A DNA stretch of 64,000 nucleotides from Curtobacterium flaccumfaciens pv. betae. Its GTDB lineage: Bacteria > Actinomycetota > Actinomycetes > Actinomycetales > Microbacteriaceae. Below, in pieces: positions 1-7,744 of this stretch. Below the pieces are notes generated by a model that was given only the letters and a program-made list of their open reading frames with translations, was not told where the DNA came from and made no database searches. The position numbers were made by a program, and so were the translations under genes. Every line of letters starts with the position of its first letter. Within the stretch, counting starts at the first letter, position 1. The stretch is taken from assembly GCF_026241855.1 (NCBI RefSeq), contig NZ_JAPJDC010000001.1:3224001-3288000 (forward strand), given 5' to 3'.

Positions 1-56
1 AGTAATGGTCGGGTCCGGCAGACGGACCCGACCATTACTGCTCACGATGCACGCAG
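1..56. repeat. Inverted repeat, family R (edge copy)
   Basis: Positions 1-17 and 23-39 are perfect reverse complements (17-bp arms, 5-nt loop), followed by GCTCACGATGC. The motif GAGCAG-N-AA(C/T)GGTCGGGTC recurs at 34601-34660, so this looks like one copy of an intergenic palindrome. The element probably continues to the left of the window. Confidence 0.7.
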
Positions 57-126
57 GGCACGTCGCGGCGGACGCGGGACGGCCCGCGATGCGGGGCGCG
101 GCCCGCGGTCTGGGAGGATCGGGCGG

Positions 127-1347
127 GTGACGAGCGTGGCGGAAGCGAGCCGGGCCTCCAGGCGGGGGTTCCGCGGCCTGCTGACCGGACGGCGCAGCGC
201 CTGGACCGCACCGCTGCTGATCTGGGCGGGCTCGCGGGTGGTCAGCACCGTGCTGCTGGCGACCGTGTACCTGGTGGCGACCGCGAACGGCTGGCCGTTC
301 GCCTCGTACCGGCACGATCCCTCGTTCTTCACGTTCTCGGGCTCGTGGGATGCCTCGTTCTACCGGATCATCGCCGAGCACGGGTACCCGGCGACGCTGC
401 CGACCGATGACTCCGGGCACGTCCTGCCGAACGCGTGGGCGTTCCTGCCGGTGTTCCCCGCGGTGGTGCGGGTCGTGATGACGCTGACCGGAGCGTCGTT
501 CTGGGTCGCCGGGGTCGTGGTGGCGTCGATCGCCGGAGCGGGCGCCTGCGTGCTGCTGTACCGGCTGGTGCTCGCCGTCGGGTGTTCGCACCGGGCCCGC
601 TGGGCGACCGCACTGTTCGCGTTCGCGCCGACGGGGTTCCTGCTGCAGGTCGCCTACGCGGAGAGCCTGCTGCTCGTGCTGCTGTTCGGCTCCCTGCTCG
701 CCCTGGTCCGGCGACGGTACTGGCTGATCGCCCCGCTCGGTGTCGTGGCGGCGTTCACGAAGCCCGGGGTCCTCGCGCTGGCGCTGGCACTGGCCGTGCA
801 CCTGGTCCTGCGGTGGGTGGCGTGGCGCCGGCAGCAGGACGCGTTCCCGTGGCGCGACCGGATCGCGATCGTGGTGACCGGCCTGGTCGTCGCGGCTGCG
901 GGACTGGCGTGGCCCGTCATCGCGACGGCCGTGACCGGGCGACCGAACGCGTACCTGGACACCGAGCTGTCGTGGTGGGTGGGGTTCGTCGGTCGCCAGC
1001 ACTTCGCGCCGCTGACGCCGTGGTTCACGATGGCGTCGACGTGGCTCGGGCCGCTCGGCATCGGACTCGTCGTGGTGGTGCTCGCCGGCGCGGTGTGGTT
1101 CTTCTCGCGCAGGAGCACCCGGGCCCTGGGCACCGACGTGCTCGCGTTCACGGCGTCCTACGGGCTGTACCTGGTGGCGGTGTTCCTGCCGCAGCAGTCG
1201 TTGCCGCGGTTGCTCATGCCGATGGCGCCGTTGCTCGGGTCGGACGTGTTCGTGGGGACGCGGCGGCGAGCGGTGACGTGGCTGGTCGTCGGGGTGTGCC
1301 TGCAGCCGGTCGCGATCGTGCTGCTCTGGTTCCTCGGGTACCCGTGA
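127..1347 (+). CDS. PIG-V-like integral membrane mannosyltransferase
   Basis: A 406-residue polytopic membrane protein. WDASFYR (residues 74-80), AFLPVFP (about 105-111) and YAES (174-177) match the signature of the PIG-V/GT-C family, which moves mannose from a polyprenyl-phosphate donor to a lipid or protein acceptor on the outer membrane face. Many hydrophobic segments follow from about residue 27 to the end. The GTG start follows a GGAGG at 113-117. The acceptor cannot be told from the sequence, and no glycan cluster surrounds the gene. The fold and family call is reasonable; the exact sugar is inferred. Confidence 0.7.
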   Translation: MTSVAEASRASRRGFRGLLTGRRSAWTAPLLIWAGSRVVSTVLLATVYLVATANGWPFASYRHDPSFFTFSGSWDASFYRIIAEHGYPATLPTDDSGHVLPNAWAFLPVFPAVVRVVMTLTGASFWVAGVVVASIAGAGACVLLYRLVLAVGCSHRARWATALFAFAPTGFLLQVAYAESLLLVLLFGSLLALVRRRYWLIAPLGVVAAFTKPGVLALALALAVHLVLRWVAWRRQQDAFPWRDRIAIVVTGLVVAAAGLAWPVIATAVTGRPNAYLDTELSWWVGFVGRQHFAPLTPWFTMASTWLGPLGIGLVVVVLAGAVWFFSRRSTRALGTDVLAFTASYGLYLVAVFLPQQSLPRLLMPMAPLLGSDVFVGTRRRAVTWLVVGVCLQPVAIVLLWFLGYP

Positions 1348-1368
1348 GCGGTGCTGGTCGTCGGCTCT

Positions 1369-1438
1369 GCAAGACACCGGTGTTCGCCGGTTGAACACGC
1401 GCAGACCGCGGTGCGACGTGCGAACACCGGTGTCTTGC
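1369..1438. repeat. Inverted repeat, family Q copy 1
   Basis: Perfect 18-bp arms at 1369-1386 and 1421-1438, each containing the self-palindrome CACCGGTG. The 34-nt centre contains a second self-palindrome, ACCGCGGT. It sits between the convergent genes ending at 1347 and 1453. A second copy with the same arms and centre lies at 7664-7733. It could serve as a bidirectional terminator. Confidence 0.8.
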
Positions 1439-1452
1439 GGGCCTGGTGAGCG

Positions 1453-2508
1453 CTACGCGTCGAACGTGTGGAACCAGGCCGATCCGCCGGGGTGCTGCAC
1501 CGTGATCATCTCGTCGAGGTCGCGGTAGGGGCCGTCCTGGTTGTGGCTCGCCGACTTGATGCGGATGGTGCCGTCGGGCTCGGTGAAGACCTCGGACACG
1601 ATGGTGGTGTGGTCGGGTGAGCCGTTGGCGTTCCAGTCGAAGAACACGATGTCGCCGACCTTGACCTTGTCGCGCTCGTCCGAGGAACGCCGGGTGAGCC
1701 CGAACTCGCCCGCGTTGTCCGCGAGCCAGGGGTCCATCGTCGGGCAGTAGGTCCACGTCGCGCTGTGCTCGGCACCGGCGGCCCGGTTGTACCAGTCGGA
1801 CCGCTGCTCCCACCCACGGGCGATGAGGGTCTGGCTGACGTAGTTCGCGCAGTCGCCGCCGATGGGGTTCATCGTGCCGTACTCGGCGAGGTTGTAGTCC
1901 TTCCAGTACCGCATCGCGTAGGCGAGCTGCCGGTCGACGTCGGTCAGTGCGGCGTAGGCGAGGGTGGTCGAGGCGACCGCGCTGCCCGCAGCGGGCGTCG
2001 CGGCGGCGGTCGGGGTCGGTGATGCGGTCGCGGTGGCCTGGGTGGCGCCGCTCTGCCCGTCGTTCGCGGCGCTGCCGTTGCCGTCGGAGGACTGGTTCGC
2101 CGACGGGGTGGGTTCGATCGCGGACGTGAAGAGTGCGACGTCGGCGTCGCCGGCCGTGTACATCGCCTGGTGCGGGGCCGTGAAGGTCACCTTCGACGCG
2201 GTGGCCTGCACGTCACGCGCCGCGACTCCGCCGACGGTGACGCCCTTGACGGCGGCGAGTCCGGTCCCCGCCACGGTGACCGTGACGCCACCGACGAGCG
2301 GGACCTGCGCCGGAGCGAGGGACTTCGCGACGGGCTTCGCGGTCGGTGCGGACGAGGCGTCCCCACCGGAGCTCCCACGCCCGCCGCCCGAGCCCCTGCC
2401 CGAGTCGCCGCCCTTGTCGCTGCCGGAGGAGCACGCCGCGACGGCGAGCCCGATCCCGGCGACGCCGGCGAGGGACAGGAGTGCGCGGCGGTTCATCGAG
2501 GCAGTCAT
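1453..2508 (-). CDS. Secreted lipoprotein with IPT/TIG-like and amidase domains
   Basis: 351 residues. The N-terminus has a basic MNRRALL start, a hydrophobic stretch and a lipobox ending VAAC with Cys26, so the protein is probably lipid-anchored outside the cell. A Ser/Gly-rich linker leads to an IPT/TIG-like beta domain (about 60-125), a second Ala/Thr linker, and a C-terminal domain starting near 185. GGDCANYVSQ (217-226, Cys220) and SPDHTTIV (His300) fit the putative amidase family PF12671. This suggests a cell-wall or peptide amidase; the substrate is unknown. The ATG at 2508 was chosen because it gives the signal peptide and follows a -10-like box. Confidence 0.75.
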   Translation of the reverse strand: MTASMNRRALLSLAGVAGIGLAVAACSSGSDKGGDSGRGSGGGRGSSGGDASSAPTAKPVAKSLAPAQVPLVGGVTVTVAGTGLAAVKGVTVGGVAARDVQATASKVTFTAPHQAMYTAGDADVALFTSAIEPTPSANQSSDGNGSAANDGQSGATQATATASPTPTAAATPAAGSAVASTTLAYAALTDVDRQLAYAMRYWKDYNLAEYGTMNPIGGDCANYVSQTLIARGWEQRSDWYNRAAGAEHSATWTYCPTMDPWLADNAGEFGLTRRSSDERDKVKVGDIVFFDWNANGSPDHTTIVSEVFTEPDGTIRIKSASHNQDGPYRDLDEMITVQHPGGSAWFHTFDA

Positions 2509-2517
2509 GACACGACC

Positions 2518-2523
2518 AGCGTA
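2518..2523 (-). promoter_or_regulatory. -10 box TACGCT, near-leaderless start
   Basis: TACGCT ends 9 nt before the ATG at 2508, so the expected transcript start is 1-3 nt from the start codon. A GGAGG also exists further upstream but lies too far away to serve this ATG. Confidence 0.4.
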
Positions 2524-2615
2524 AGCGACACCTCCGTCGTTCCGACACGGCATGATCGTCTTCGGGGGCGAGCGTCCTCCGTGTCCCAGCGGACCCGTTC
2601 GGAAGGAACACACAC

Positions 2616-2999
2616 ATGCCCGAGAGCCACGACTTCTTCGTCGCGACCGATCCCGAGACCGCCCGTGCACAGGTGCGCGAGGCCCTGTCCCGCGAGGGCT
2701 ACACCGTCGACGACGCCGAGCAGGGTTCACTCCGTGCGACCCGCGGCAGCCTCGGCCTGACGCTGCTCATCGGCGGCATGGCGAACGACCGCACGTTCCA
2801 CACCCGCCTGGACGTGCAGATCATGATCGCCCCGGACGGCCGCACCGTCGCCCGGCTGCTGCGCGGCTCCGGCAAGTCCGCGATCAAGGGCGGAGCGCTC
2901 GGCATCTCGCGCGGGAACCGGGCCTTCGAGCAGGCCGCGAACGCCATCCACACCACCTTCGCGCAGTCCGGCGTGCTGACGGAGAGCATCGCGGGCTGA
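2616..2999 (+). CDS. Hypothetical protein, 127 aa
   Basis: No family recognised. A soluble alpha/beta-like protein with no signal peptide or membrane segment. It has a conserved-looking centre (about residues 40-95) with GLTLLIGGMANDRTFHTRLD and GSGKSAIKGGALG. The GSGKS is not a P-loop: no hydrophobic strand leads into GxxxxGK. AGGA lies about 10 nt before the ATG, and the gene ends just before a bidirectional terminator. Coding looks certain from frame and codon use; function is unknown. Confidence 0.7.
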   Translation: MPESHDFFVATDPETARAQVREALSREGYTVDDAEQGSLRATRGSLGLTLLIGGMANDRTFHTRLDVQIMIAPDGRTVARLLRGSGKSAIKGGALGISRGNRAFEQAANAIHTTFAQSGVLTESIAG

Positions 3000-3027
3000 C
3001 GCACGACGAACAGCCCGACAACGGCAG

Positions 3028-3059
3028 AACGGCCCGGAACCTGTGGGTTCCGGGCCGTT
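3028..3059. terminator. Bidirectional terminator hairpin
   Basis: 14-bp perfect arms (3028-3041 and 3046-3059) around a TGTG loop, between the end of the hypothetical gene at 2999 and the tRNA-Ala on the other strand. There is no T-tract, as is common in actinobacteria. Confidence 0.75.
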
Positions 3060-3071
3060 CGTGTTGCTACC

Positions 3072-3147
3072 TGGTGGAGCTAAGGGGATTCGAACCCCTG
3101 ACCTTCTCATTGCGAACGAGACGCGCTACCAACTGCGCCATAGCCCC
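3072..3147 (-). tRNA. tRNA-Ala (anticodon CGC)
   Basis: The complement folds as a full cloverleaf. The acceptor GGGGCTA pairs with TAGCTCC, the D stem is GCGC/GCGC, the anticodon stem TCTCG/TGAGA carries loop TTCGCAA, and the T arm is AGGGG-TTCGAAT-CCCCT. The anticodon is CGC, reading GCG. The CCA is encoded (3072-3074). The gene lies downstream of the membrane protein gene ending at 3221 and terminates at the hairpin 3028-3059. Confidence 0.97.
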
Positions 3148-3220
3148 AAGTGCTCGATCACATTAGCACCCTCGGTCGGCCCAGCCGAAATCGCAGGTGG
3201 CCCGTCGGGCGTGCCGCGGG

Positions 3221-4330
3221 TCAGACCGCGCGGCGCCGTCGCATGATCGCGTCGAGGTCGGCCTGCTGGTAGGCGTCGTCGTCGAGGACCCCCATGCCGG
3301 CCCACTTGCTCGGCGGACCGGCCGGAGCGGCGGGTTCGTCGGCAGCAGGAGCAGCAGCAGCGGCAGCGGCAGCGGCAGCAGGAGCAGCGGGCGCCCGCAG
3401 CCCGAGCCGCTCGGCCAGACGACCCTGGTCGTGCGCGGACAGCGATGCCGCAGCTTCCTCGAGCTCGGGTCGCATCCGCGAGACCCGCGCCAGCGACGGG
3501 TCGGACTCCCCCGCCCGGATCGCCGCCGCTTCGGCCTCGGCTTCGGCCTTGGCCGCGGCGACGCGCTCCTTCAACCGCGCGGCGAGTTCCGCCGACGACT
3601 CAGGTGATGCAGCCGGTGCGCTCGGGCGCTCCACGTAGAGGGGCTTGGGCACGTGGTTCGGGGTCCACGAGCGGTCCGCAGCGGGTGCAGCGGGCTGCTC
3701 GGTCGACAGGGGCGGGGCCGGGTCGGTCCAGGCGGTGGACGGCCGGGAGGCGCGGGTCGTGCCCGTCTCACCGGCCGCGAGACGCTGCTTCCGCGCCGTC
3801 GCCACCTGGTGCAGCTGGGCCAGGACCGCTGCGGACCCACCGGCGGCGACGAGGCCTGCGACACCGACGAGCCAGAGCGACGGTGCCGCGACGAACACCA
3901 CGAGGGCCACGACGATGCCGAGCGTGCCGAACAGGGTCGCCCCGAGCCGGGAACGGCGCATGCGCATCGCGGTCAGGGCCGGCACGGCGGACGCCCGCTC
4001 GAGCACCGGGGCCTGCTCGGCCAGGCGGCGGGTGATCTCACGCTGCCGCGCCGCTTCGTGGGCTCGGACGATGGCGGTGCGCTTGGCCTCTTCGGACCGG
4101 GCGACGCGCTGCGCCTGGGCGAGGGACTTCGCGTTCATCTCGATGCGGACCTCGTCCGGCAGCTCGGCGGTCTGCGCGAGGATCCGGAGGGTCTGCTGCA
4201 GCCGGATGGCGTTCCGCTCGGTGGCCAGGTACTGGCGGCGGGCGGCCCACGACGGCATCAGGTAGACGAGCCAGAGGACGGCCGCGACGAGCAGGACGAT
4301 GCCGCCACCCCACGAGCCGATTCCTGCCAT
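3221..4330 (-). CDS. Actinobacterial membrane protein with Ala-rich tail
   Basis: 369 residues. It has one membrane segment near the N-terminus (about 7-25), an Arg/Glu-rich helical region likely to form a coiled coil (about 30-125), a second hydrophobic pair (about 132-175), then a long low-complexity cytoplasmic part with Pro/Ala linkers, a charged helix (AAAKAEAEAEAAA) and an Ala tract near 320. No enzymatic motif was seen. The protein resembles uncharacterised Microbacteriaceae proteins that I cannot name further. The ATG at 4330 follows TACCGT by 6 nt. A shorter start is possible, but this one gives the N-terminal anchor. Confidence 0.65.
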   Translation of the reverse strand: MAGIGSWGGGIVLLVAAVLWLVYLMPSWAARRQYLATERNAIRLQQTLRILAQTAELPDEVRIEMNAKSLAQAQRVARSEEAKRTAIVRAHEAARQREITRRLAEQAPVLERASAVPALTAMRMRRSRLGATLFGTLGIVVALVVFVAAPSLWLVGVAGLVAAGGSAAVLAQLHQVATARKQRLAAGETGTTRASRPSTAWTDPAPPLSTEQPAAPAADRSWTPNHVPKPLYVERPSAPAASPESSAELAARLKERVAAAKAEAEAEAAAIRAGESDPSLARVSRMRPELEEAAASLSAHDQGRLAERLGLRAPAAPAAAAAAAAAAPAADEPAAPAGPPSKWAGMGVLDDDAYQQADLDAIMRRRRAV

Positions 4331-4336
4331 GCGAAC

Positions 4337-4342
4337 ACGGTA
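4337..4342 (-). promoter_or_regulatory. -10 box TACCGT, leaderless start
   Basis: TANNNT hexamer ending 6 nt before the ATG at 4330; no Shine-Dalgarno sequence precedes the codon. Confidence 0.5.
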
Positions 4343-4447
4343 GGGGCGGCGGTTCCCGCGCCGCGTCATTGCCGGACGCGTGTTGCGCGTGTCGGGGGCG
4401 AATCTGCGGGGGCGAGCCGCGCCTCCAGGCCCGTGACAGGCGGCCCG

Positions 4448-5107
4448 TCAGATGCGGGGCGTCGTGTCCAGCGGCATGGCGGCCTCGTCGCGTGCTGCGA
4501 GCGGCACGGTCCCCACACCGGGAGGCACCTGCCCCTGGACCCAGCGCTCGAGGACGCCGCCGCGGACCTCTTCCGCCACCAGCGCGAAGCAGAAGTGGTC
4601 CCGCCAGTCCCCGTTGATGTGGATGTAGCGGCGACGGAGTCCCTCGTACCGGAAGCCGAGCTTCTCGACGACGCGCAGGCTCGGGGCGTTCTCCGGCCGG
4701 ATGCAGATCTCGATCCGGTGCACGCCGAGCGACCGGAAGCAGTGGTCGACGGCGAGGGCGACCGAGATCGGCGTCACGTTGTGGCCGGCGGCGTCCTCGA
4801 CGACCCAGTAGCCGATGGAGGCACTCGCGAGCGAGCCGTAGGAGATGCCGGAGACGTTGAGCTGACCGACGAAGCGGCCGTCGAGCTCCATCGCGAACGG
4901 GAGTCCGAGTCCCGCGCGGGCGTTGGCCTGGAGCGCGCGGATGCTGCCGCGGACGTCGGTGGAGACGTGTCCGGAGGGGTTCGTGGCCTCCCAGGTGCGG
5001 AGCCACGAGCGGTTCGTCGCGAGTGCCGCGTCGAGGTCGCGGGTGTCGCGGAGCCGGAGGGGCCGGATGGTGACCCGCCCGTGGGACAGGGTCGGGATCG
5101 TCGTCAT
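4448..5107 (-). CDS. RimJ/RimL-like GNAT N-acetyltransferase
   Basis: 219 residues with the RimJ-type GNAT layout. RVTIRPLRLRD opens the first strand, SASIGYWV (about 95-102) and the acetyl-CoA region follow, then HRIEICIRPENAPSLRVVEKLGFRYEG (in the middle-to-late part) with the typical N..S..V.EKLGF signature. Such enzymes acetylate protein N-termini or small molecules; the substrate here is unknown. GGAGGAA lies 11 nt before the ATG. The gene follows galU on the same strand, but a strong hairpin lies between them, so it is probably transcribed separately. Confidence 0.85.
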   Translation of the reverse strand: MTTIPTLSHGRVTIRPLRLRDTRDLDAALATNRSWLRTWEATNPSGHVSTDVRGSIRALQANARAGLGLPFAMELDGRFVGQLNVSGISYGSLASASIGYWVVEDAAGHNVTPISVALAVDHCFRSLGVHRIEICIRPENAPSLRVVEKLGFRYEGLRRRYIHINGDWRDHFCFALVAEEVRGGVLERWVQGQVPPGVGTVPLAARDEAAMPLDTTPRI

Positions 5108-5150
5108 CGCTGGGTTCCTCCGGGGTCCCGCCGCTGTGCGGGACGGGGTG

Positions 5151-5188
5151 TCCCGCCCGGGTCCGTCATGTGACGGACCCGGGCGGGA
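5151..5188. terminator. Terminator hairpin after galU
   Basis: 18-bp perfect arms (5151-5168 and 5171-5188) with a 2-nt centre, 8 nt past the galU stop codon on the minus strand. Confidence 0.8.
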
Positions 5189-5195
5189 TGGCCGA

Positions 5196-6086
5196 CTATT
5201 CGCCCGCGTTGAACTCCTTCAGCCACGACTTGAGGTCGGGGCCGAGGTCATCGCGGTCCGAGGCGAGCTGCACGATCGCCTTGATGTAGTCGAGTTTGTC
5301 ACCGGTGTCGTACCGGCGTCCACGGAACACGACGCCGTACACGCCGCCGGTCCACTCTTCGGCGCTCGCCATCTTCATGAGCGCGTCGGTCAGCTGGATC
5401 TCGCCGCCCTTGCCCGGCTCCTGCTTCTCGAGGACGTCGAAGACCTCGGGACGGATGACGTAGCGGCCGATGATGGCCAGGTTCGAGGGTGCCTCGCCCT
5501 GCGGGGGCTTCTCGACGAGCCCGGTGATCTTCACCACGTCGTCGGTGTCGGTCGGCTCGACCGTGGCGATGCCGTACAGGTGGGTCTGCGACTCGGGTAC
5601 CTCGAGCAGGGCCACGATGGTGGCGTTCTTCTCGCCCTGGACCTCGATCATGCGCTGGAGCAGCGGGTCACGGGCGTCGATGATGTCGTCACCGAGGAGC
5701 ACGGCGAACGGCTCGCGGCCGACGTGCATCTTCGCGCGGAGCACCGCGTGGCCGAGGCCGAGCGGGTCGCCCTGCCGCACGTAGTGCATGTCGGCGAGGT
5801 CCGTCGACTGGTTCACCTTCTGCAGCTTCTCGTGGTCGCCCTTCTTGCGGAGGGTCTCCTCGAGCTCCGACACGTGGTCGAAGTGGTTCTCGAGCGCGTT
5901 CTTGTTGCGCCCGGTGATCATCAGCACGTCGGTCAGCCCGGCACCGACAGCCTCTTCCACCACGTACTGGATGGCCGGCTTGTCGACGACGGGGAGCATC
6001 TCCTTCGGCATCGCCTTGGTCGCGGGGAGGAAGCGGGTACCCAGCCCTGCGGCCGGGATCACCGCCTTCGAAATCTGGAAGCCCAT
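5196..6086 (-). CDS. galU: UTP--glucose-1-phosphate uridylyltransferase
   Basis: 296 residues, the usual bacterial GalU length. The N-terminus carries the nucleotide-binding signature AGLGTRFLPATKAMPKEML and DKPAIQYVVEEA. GDDIID (about 105-110) is the metal/nucleotide Asp pair, LVEKPP carries the sugar-phosphate Lys, and GGEIQLTDAL is typical of the family. It makes UDP-glucose from UTP and glucose-1-phosphate for glycolipid and polysaccharide synthesis. The ATG at 6086 sits 6 nt after TACGGT. It diverges from the folate gene at 6202. Confidence 0.96.
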   Translation of the reverse strand: MGFQISKAVIPAAGLGTRFLPATKAMPKEMLPVVDKPAIQYVVEEAVGAGLTDVLMITGRNKNALENHFDHVSELEETLRKKGDHEKLQKVNQSTDLADMHYVRQGDPLGLGHAVLRAKMHVGREPFAVLLGDDIIDARDPLLQRMIEVQGEKNATIVALLEVPESQTHLYGIATVEPTDTDDVVKITGLVEKPPQGEAPSNLAIIGRYVIRPEVFDVLEKQEPGKGGEIQLTDALMKMASAEEWTGGVYGVVFRGRRYDTGDKLDYIKAIVQLASDRDDLGPDLKSWLKEFNAGE

Positions 6087-6092
6087 GGTCAG

Positions 6093-6098
6093 ACCGTA
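6093..6098 (-). promoter_or_regulatory. -10 box TACGGT for galU, leaderless
   Basis: TANNNT hexamer ending 6 nt before the galU ATG. No ribosome binding site precedes the ATG. Confidence 0.5.
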
Positions 6099-6188
6099 TC
6101 CGATCCCCCTTTCGAGGGCATGTCGTCGCTCCGGGGGACACGGGACCCCGCGGGTTCCCGGCGGGAAGCCGCAACCGTGCCCCCTCGG

Positions 6189-6194
6189 TAGACT
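6189..6194 (+). promoter_or_regulatory. -10 box TAGACT, leaderless start
   Basis: Hexamer ends 7 nt before the ATG at 6202 and diverges from the galU promoter within about 115 bp. Confidence 0.5.
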
Positions 6195-6201
6195 CCTGCC
6201 C

Positions 6202-6786
6202 ATGATCGCCGATCTCGGGAACGAGAAGCGCGCCCTGCGAGCCGAACTCCGGCAGCGGCGGCGCACCCGGACCACGACCGAACGCGACGCGGACACCCAG
6301 ACCCTGACCGCGACCCTGCAGCGCTTCGTCGAGGAACGCCAGGTGACGTCCCTCGCCCTGTACCTGTCCGCACCGGACGAGCCGAACGTCCGCCCGTTCC
6401 TGAACTGGGCGTTCGGGCAGGGCATCCGCGTGCTGCTGCCGGTCACCCGCGAGGACGGGCTGCTCGACTGGGCCGTCGGCGACGGCGAGAGCGAGACCGA
6501 GAGCCTGCTCGGCCTGCCCGAGGTGGTCGGCGAGGTCCTGTCCCCGCTCGCGATCAACGACGTCGACGCGATCCTCGCCCCGGCGGCGGCGGTCGGGCAC
6601 GACGGCGTCCGCATGGGCTGGGGCCGCGGCTACTACGACAAGACCCTCGGGTCCATGGCGAACCGCCCGCCCGTCTATGCTGTGATCTTCGACGCGGAGT
6701 ACCTCGACGAGGTCCCGCGCGAACCCCACGACGAACCCGTTGACGGCATCATCACGCCGTCGCGCATCATCACGTTCCGGAGCTGA
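6202..6786 (+). CDS. 5-formyltetrahydrofolate cyclo-ligase
   Basis: 194 residues. The family signature MGWGRGYYDKTL (about residues 139-150) binds folate/ATP, preceded by DAILAPAAAVGHDGVR. The N-terminal KRALRAELRQRRR provides the basic ATP-binding helix. It converts 5-formyl-THF to 5,10-methenyl-THF with ATP. The FmdB gene begins 1 nt after its stop, so the two are probably cotranscribed. Confidence 0.93.
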   Translation: MIADLGNEKRALRAELRQRRRTRTTTERDADTQTLTATLQRFVEERQVTSLALYLSAPDEPNVRPFLNWAFGQGIRVLLPVTREDGLLDWAVGDGESETESLLGLPEVVGEVLSPLAINDVDAILAPAAAVGHDGVRMGWGRGYYDKTLGSMANRPPVYAVIFDAEYLDEVPREPHDEPVDGIITPSRIITFRS

Positions 6787-6787
6787 C

Positions 6788-7078
6788 GTGCCCACCTACT
6801 CGTACCGTTGCACCGAGTGCGACAACGCGTTCGACATCAAGCAGTCCTTCTCCGACGCCACCCTGACGGAGTGCCCGGTCTGCGGCGGCGTCCTGCGGAA
6901 GGTGTTCTCCCCCGTCGGCGTGACCTTCAACGGCGGCGGCTTCTACCGCACCGACTCGCGTCCGGCCCCGAAGTCCGAGGGCTCGTCGAGCACCCCCGCG
7001 AAGTCCGAGCCGAAGAAGTCCGAGCCGGCGAAGAAGACCGAGTCGAAGCCCAGCGGCTCGAAGCCCGCCGCGTCCTGA
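6788..7078 (+). CDS. FmdB family zinc-ribbon protein
   Basis: 96 residues. PTYSYRCTECDNAF with C-x2-C, and ECPVCGG with a second C-x2-C, form the small zinc ribbon of the FmdB regulatory family. The C-terminal half is a Lys/Ser/Pro-rich disordered tail with repeated KSE motifs. The GTG start lies 1 nt after the preceding stop, which implies translational coupling. The family's role is not established; it often sits next to folate cyclo-ligase and MscL in actinobacteria, as here. Confidence 0.88.
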   Translation: MPTYSYRCTECDNAFDIKQSFSDATLTECPVCGGVLRKVFSPVGVTFNGGGFYRTDSRPAPKSEGSSSTPAKSEPKKSEPAKKTESKPSGSKPAAS

Positions 7079-7155
7079 CGCGGTCTGCGCTCTCCGGATA
7101 GGTTGGGGCGCGTCGCCACTCGGCGGCCGTCCTCGACCCGGAAGGAGACCCTCGC

Positions 7156-7650
7156 ATGAAGGGCTTCAAGGAGTTCCTGCTCCGCGGCAACGTCATCGAC
7201 CTGGCCGTCGCAGTCGTCATCGGTGCGGCGTTCACCGCGATCGTCACCACGATCGTCAACGCCCTGATCAACCCGCTCATCGGTGCGGTGTTCAACGCTT
7301 CCAGCCTCAACGATGCGCTCATCTGGAGCATCCCGACGGTCTCCGGCGGCAGCGCCAAGATCCTCTTCGGCGCGATCATCGGCGCCGTCCTGAACTTCGT
7401 CATCGTCGCCGCGGTCGTGTACTTCGCGCTCGTCGTGCCGGTCAACCACCTGAAGAAGGCGGCGTTCGAGCGCGTCAAGAACGACGAGGAGCAGACCCCG
7501 CAGGACGTGCCCCCGACCGACGTCGAGGTGCTGCTCGAGATCCGCGACCTGCTCCGGCCGCAGACCGGCGGTGCCACGAGCGCTGGCGCGCACATCGCCC
7601 CGTCGAACGCTCCCGAGGGGCCCGGCATCGGCGGCTCGACGAAGCTCTAG
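7156..7650 (+). CDS. mscL: Large-conductance mechanosensitive channel MscL
   Basis: 164 residues. MKGFKEFLLRGNVIDLAVAV is the classical MscL N-terminal helix and TM1, followed by a periplasmic loop, TM2 (about 72-95) and a C-terminal helical bundle region. It opens under membrane tension to release solutes during hypo-osmotic shock. The C-terminal tail is about 30 residues longer than in E. coli, with a Gly/Ala-rich end. GGAAGGAG lies 8 nt before the ATG. The gene ends at family Q repeat copy 2. Confidence 0.96.
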   Translation: MKGFKEFLLRGNVIDLAVAVVIGAAFTAIVTTIVNALINPLIGAVFNASSLNDALIWSIPTVSGGSAKILFGAIIGAVLNFVIVAAVVYFALVVPVNHLKKAAFERVKNDEEQTPQDVPPTDVEVLLEIRDLLRPQTGGATSAGAHIAPSNAPEGPGIGGSTKL

Positions 7651-7663
7651 CCCAGGCGCCTTC

Positions 7664-7733
7664 GCACGACACCGGTGTTCCCGCTCCGCACACCCGCAAA
7701 CCGCGGTGCGCAGCGTGAACACCGGTGTTTTGC
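7664..7733. repeat. Inverted repeat, family Q copy 2
   Basis: Arms at 7664-7680 and 7717-7733 share the CACCGGTGTTC core with copy 1 at 1369-1438, and the centre again carries GCAAACCGCGGTGCG. It lies between convergent genes (mscL and the phosphatidyltransferase). Confidence 0.78.
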
Positions 7734-7744
7734 GCGGGGGCCCG

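Noticed and set aside
3043..3246. Small plus-strand ORF across the tRNA-Ala
   Set aside because: It overlaps the tRNA on the other strand; its similarity to protein sequence is the well-known artefact of translating a tRNA complement.
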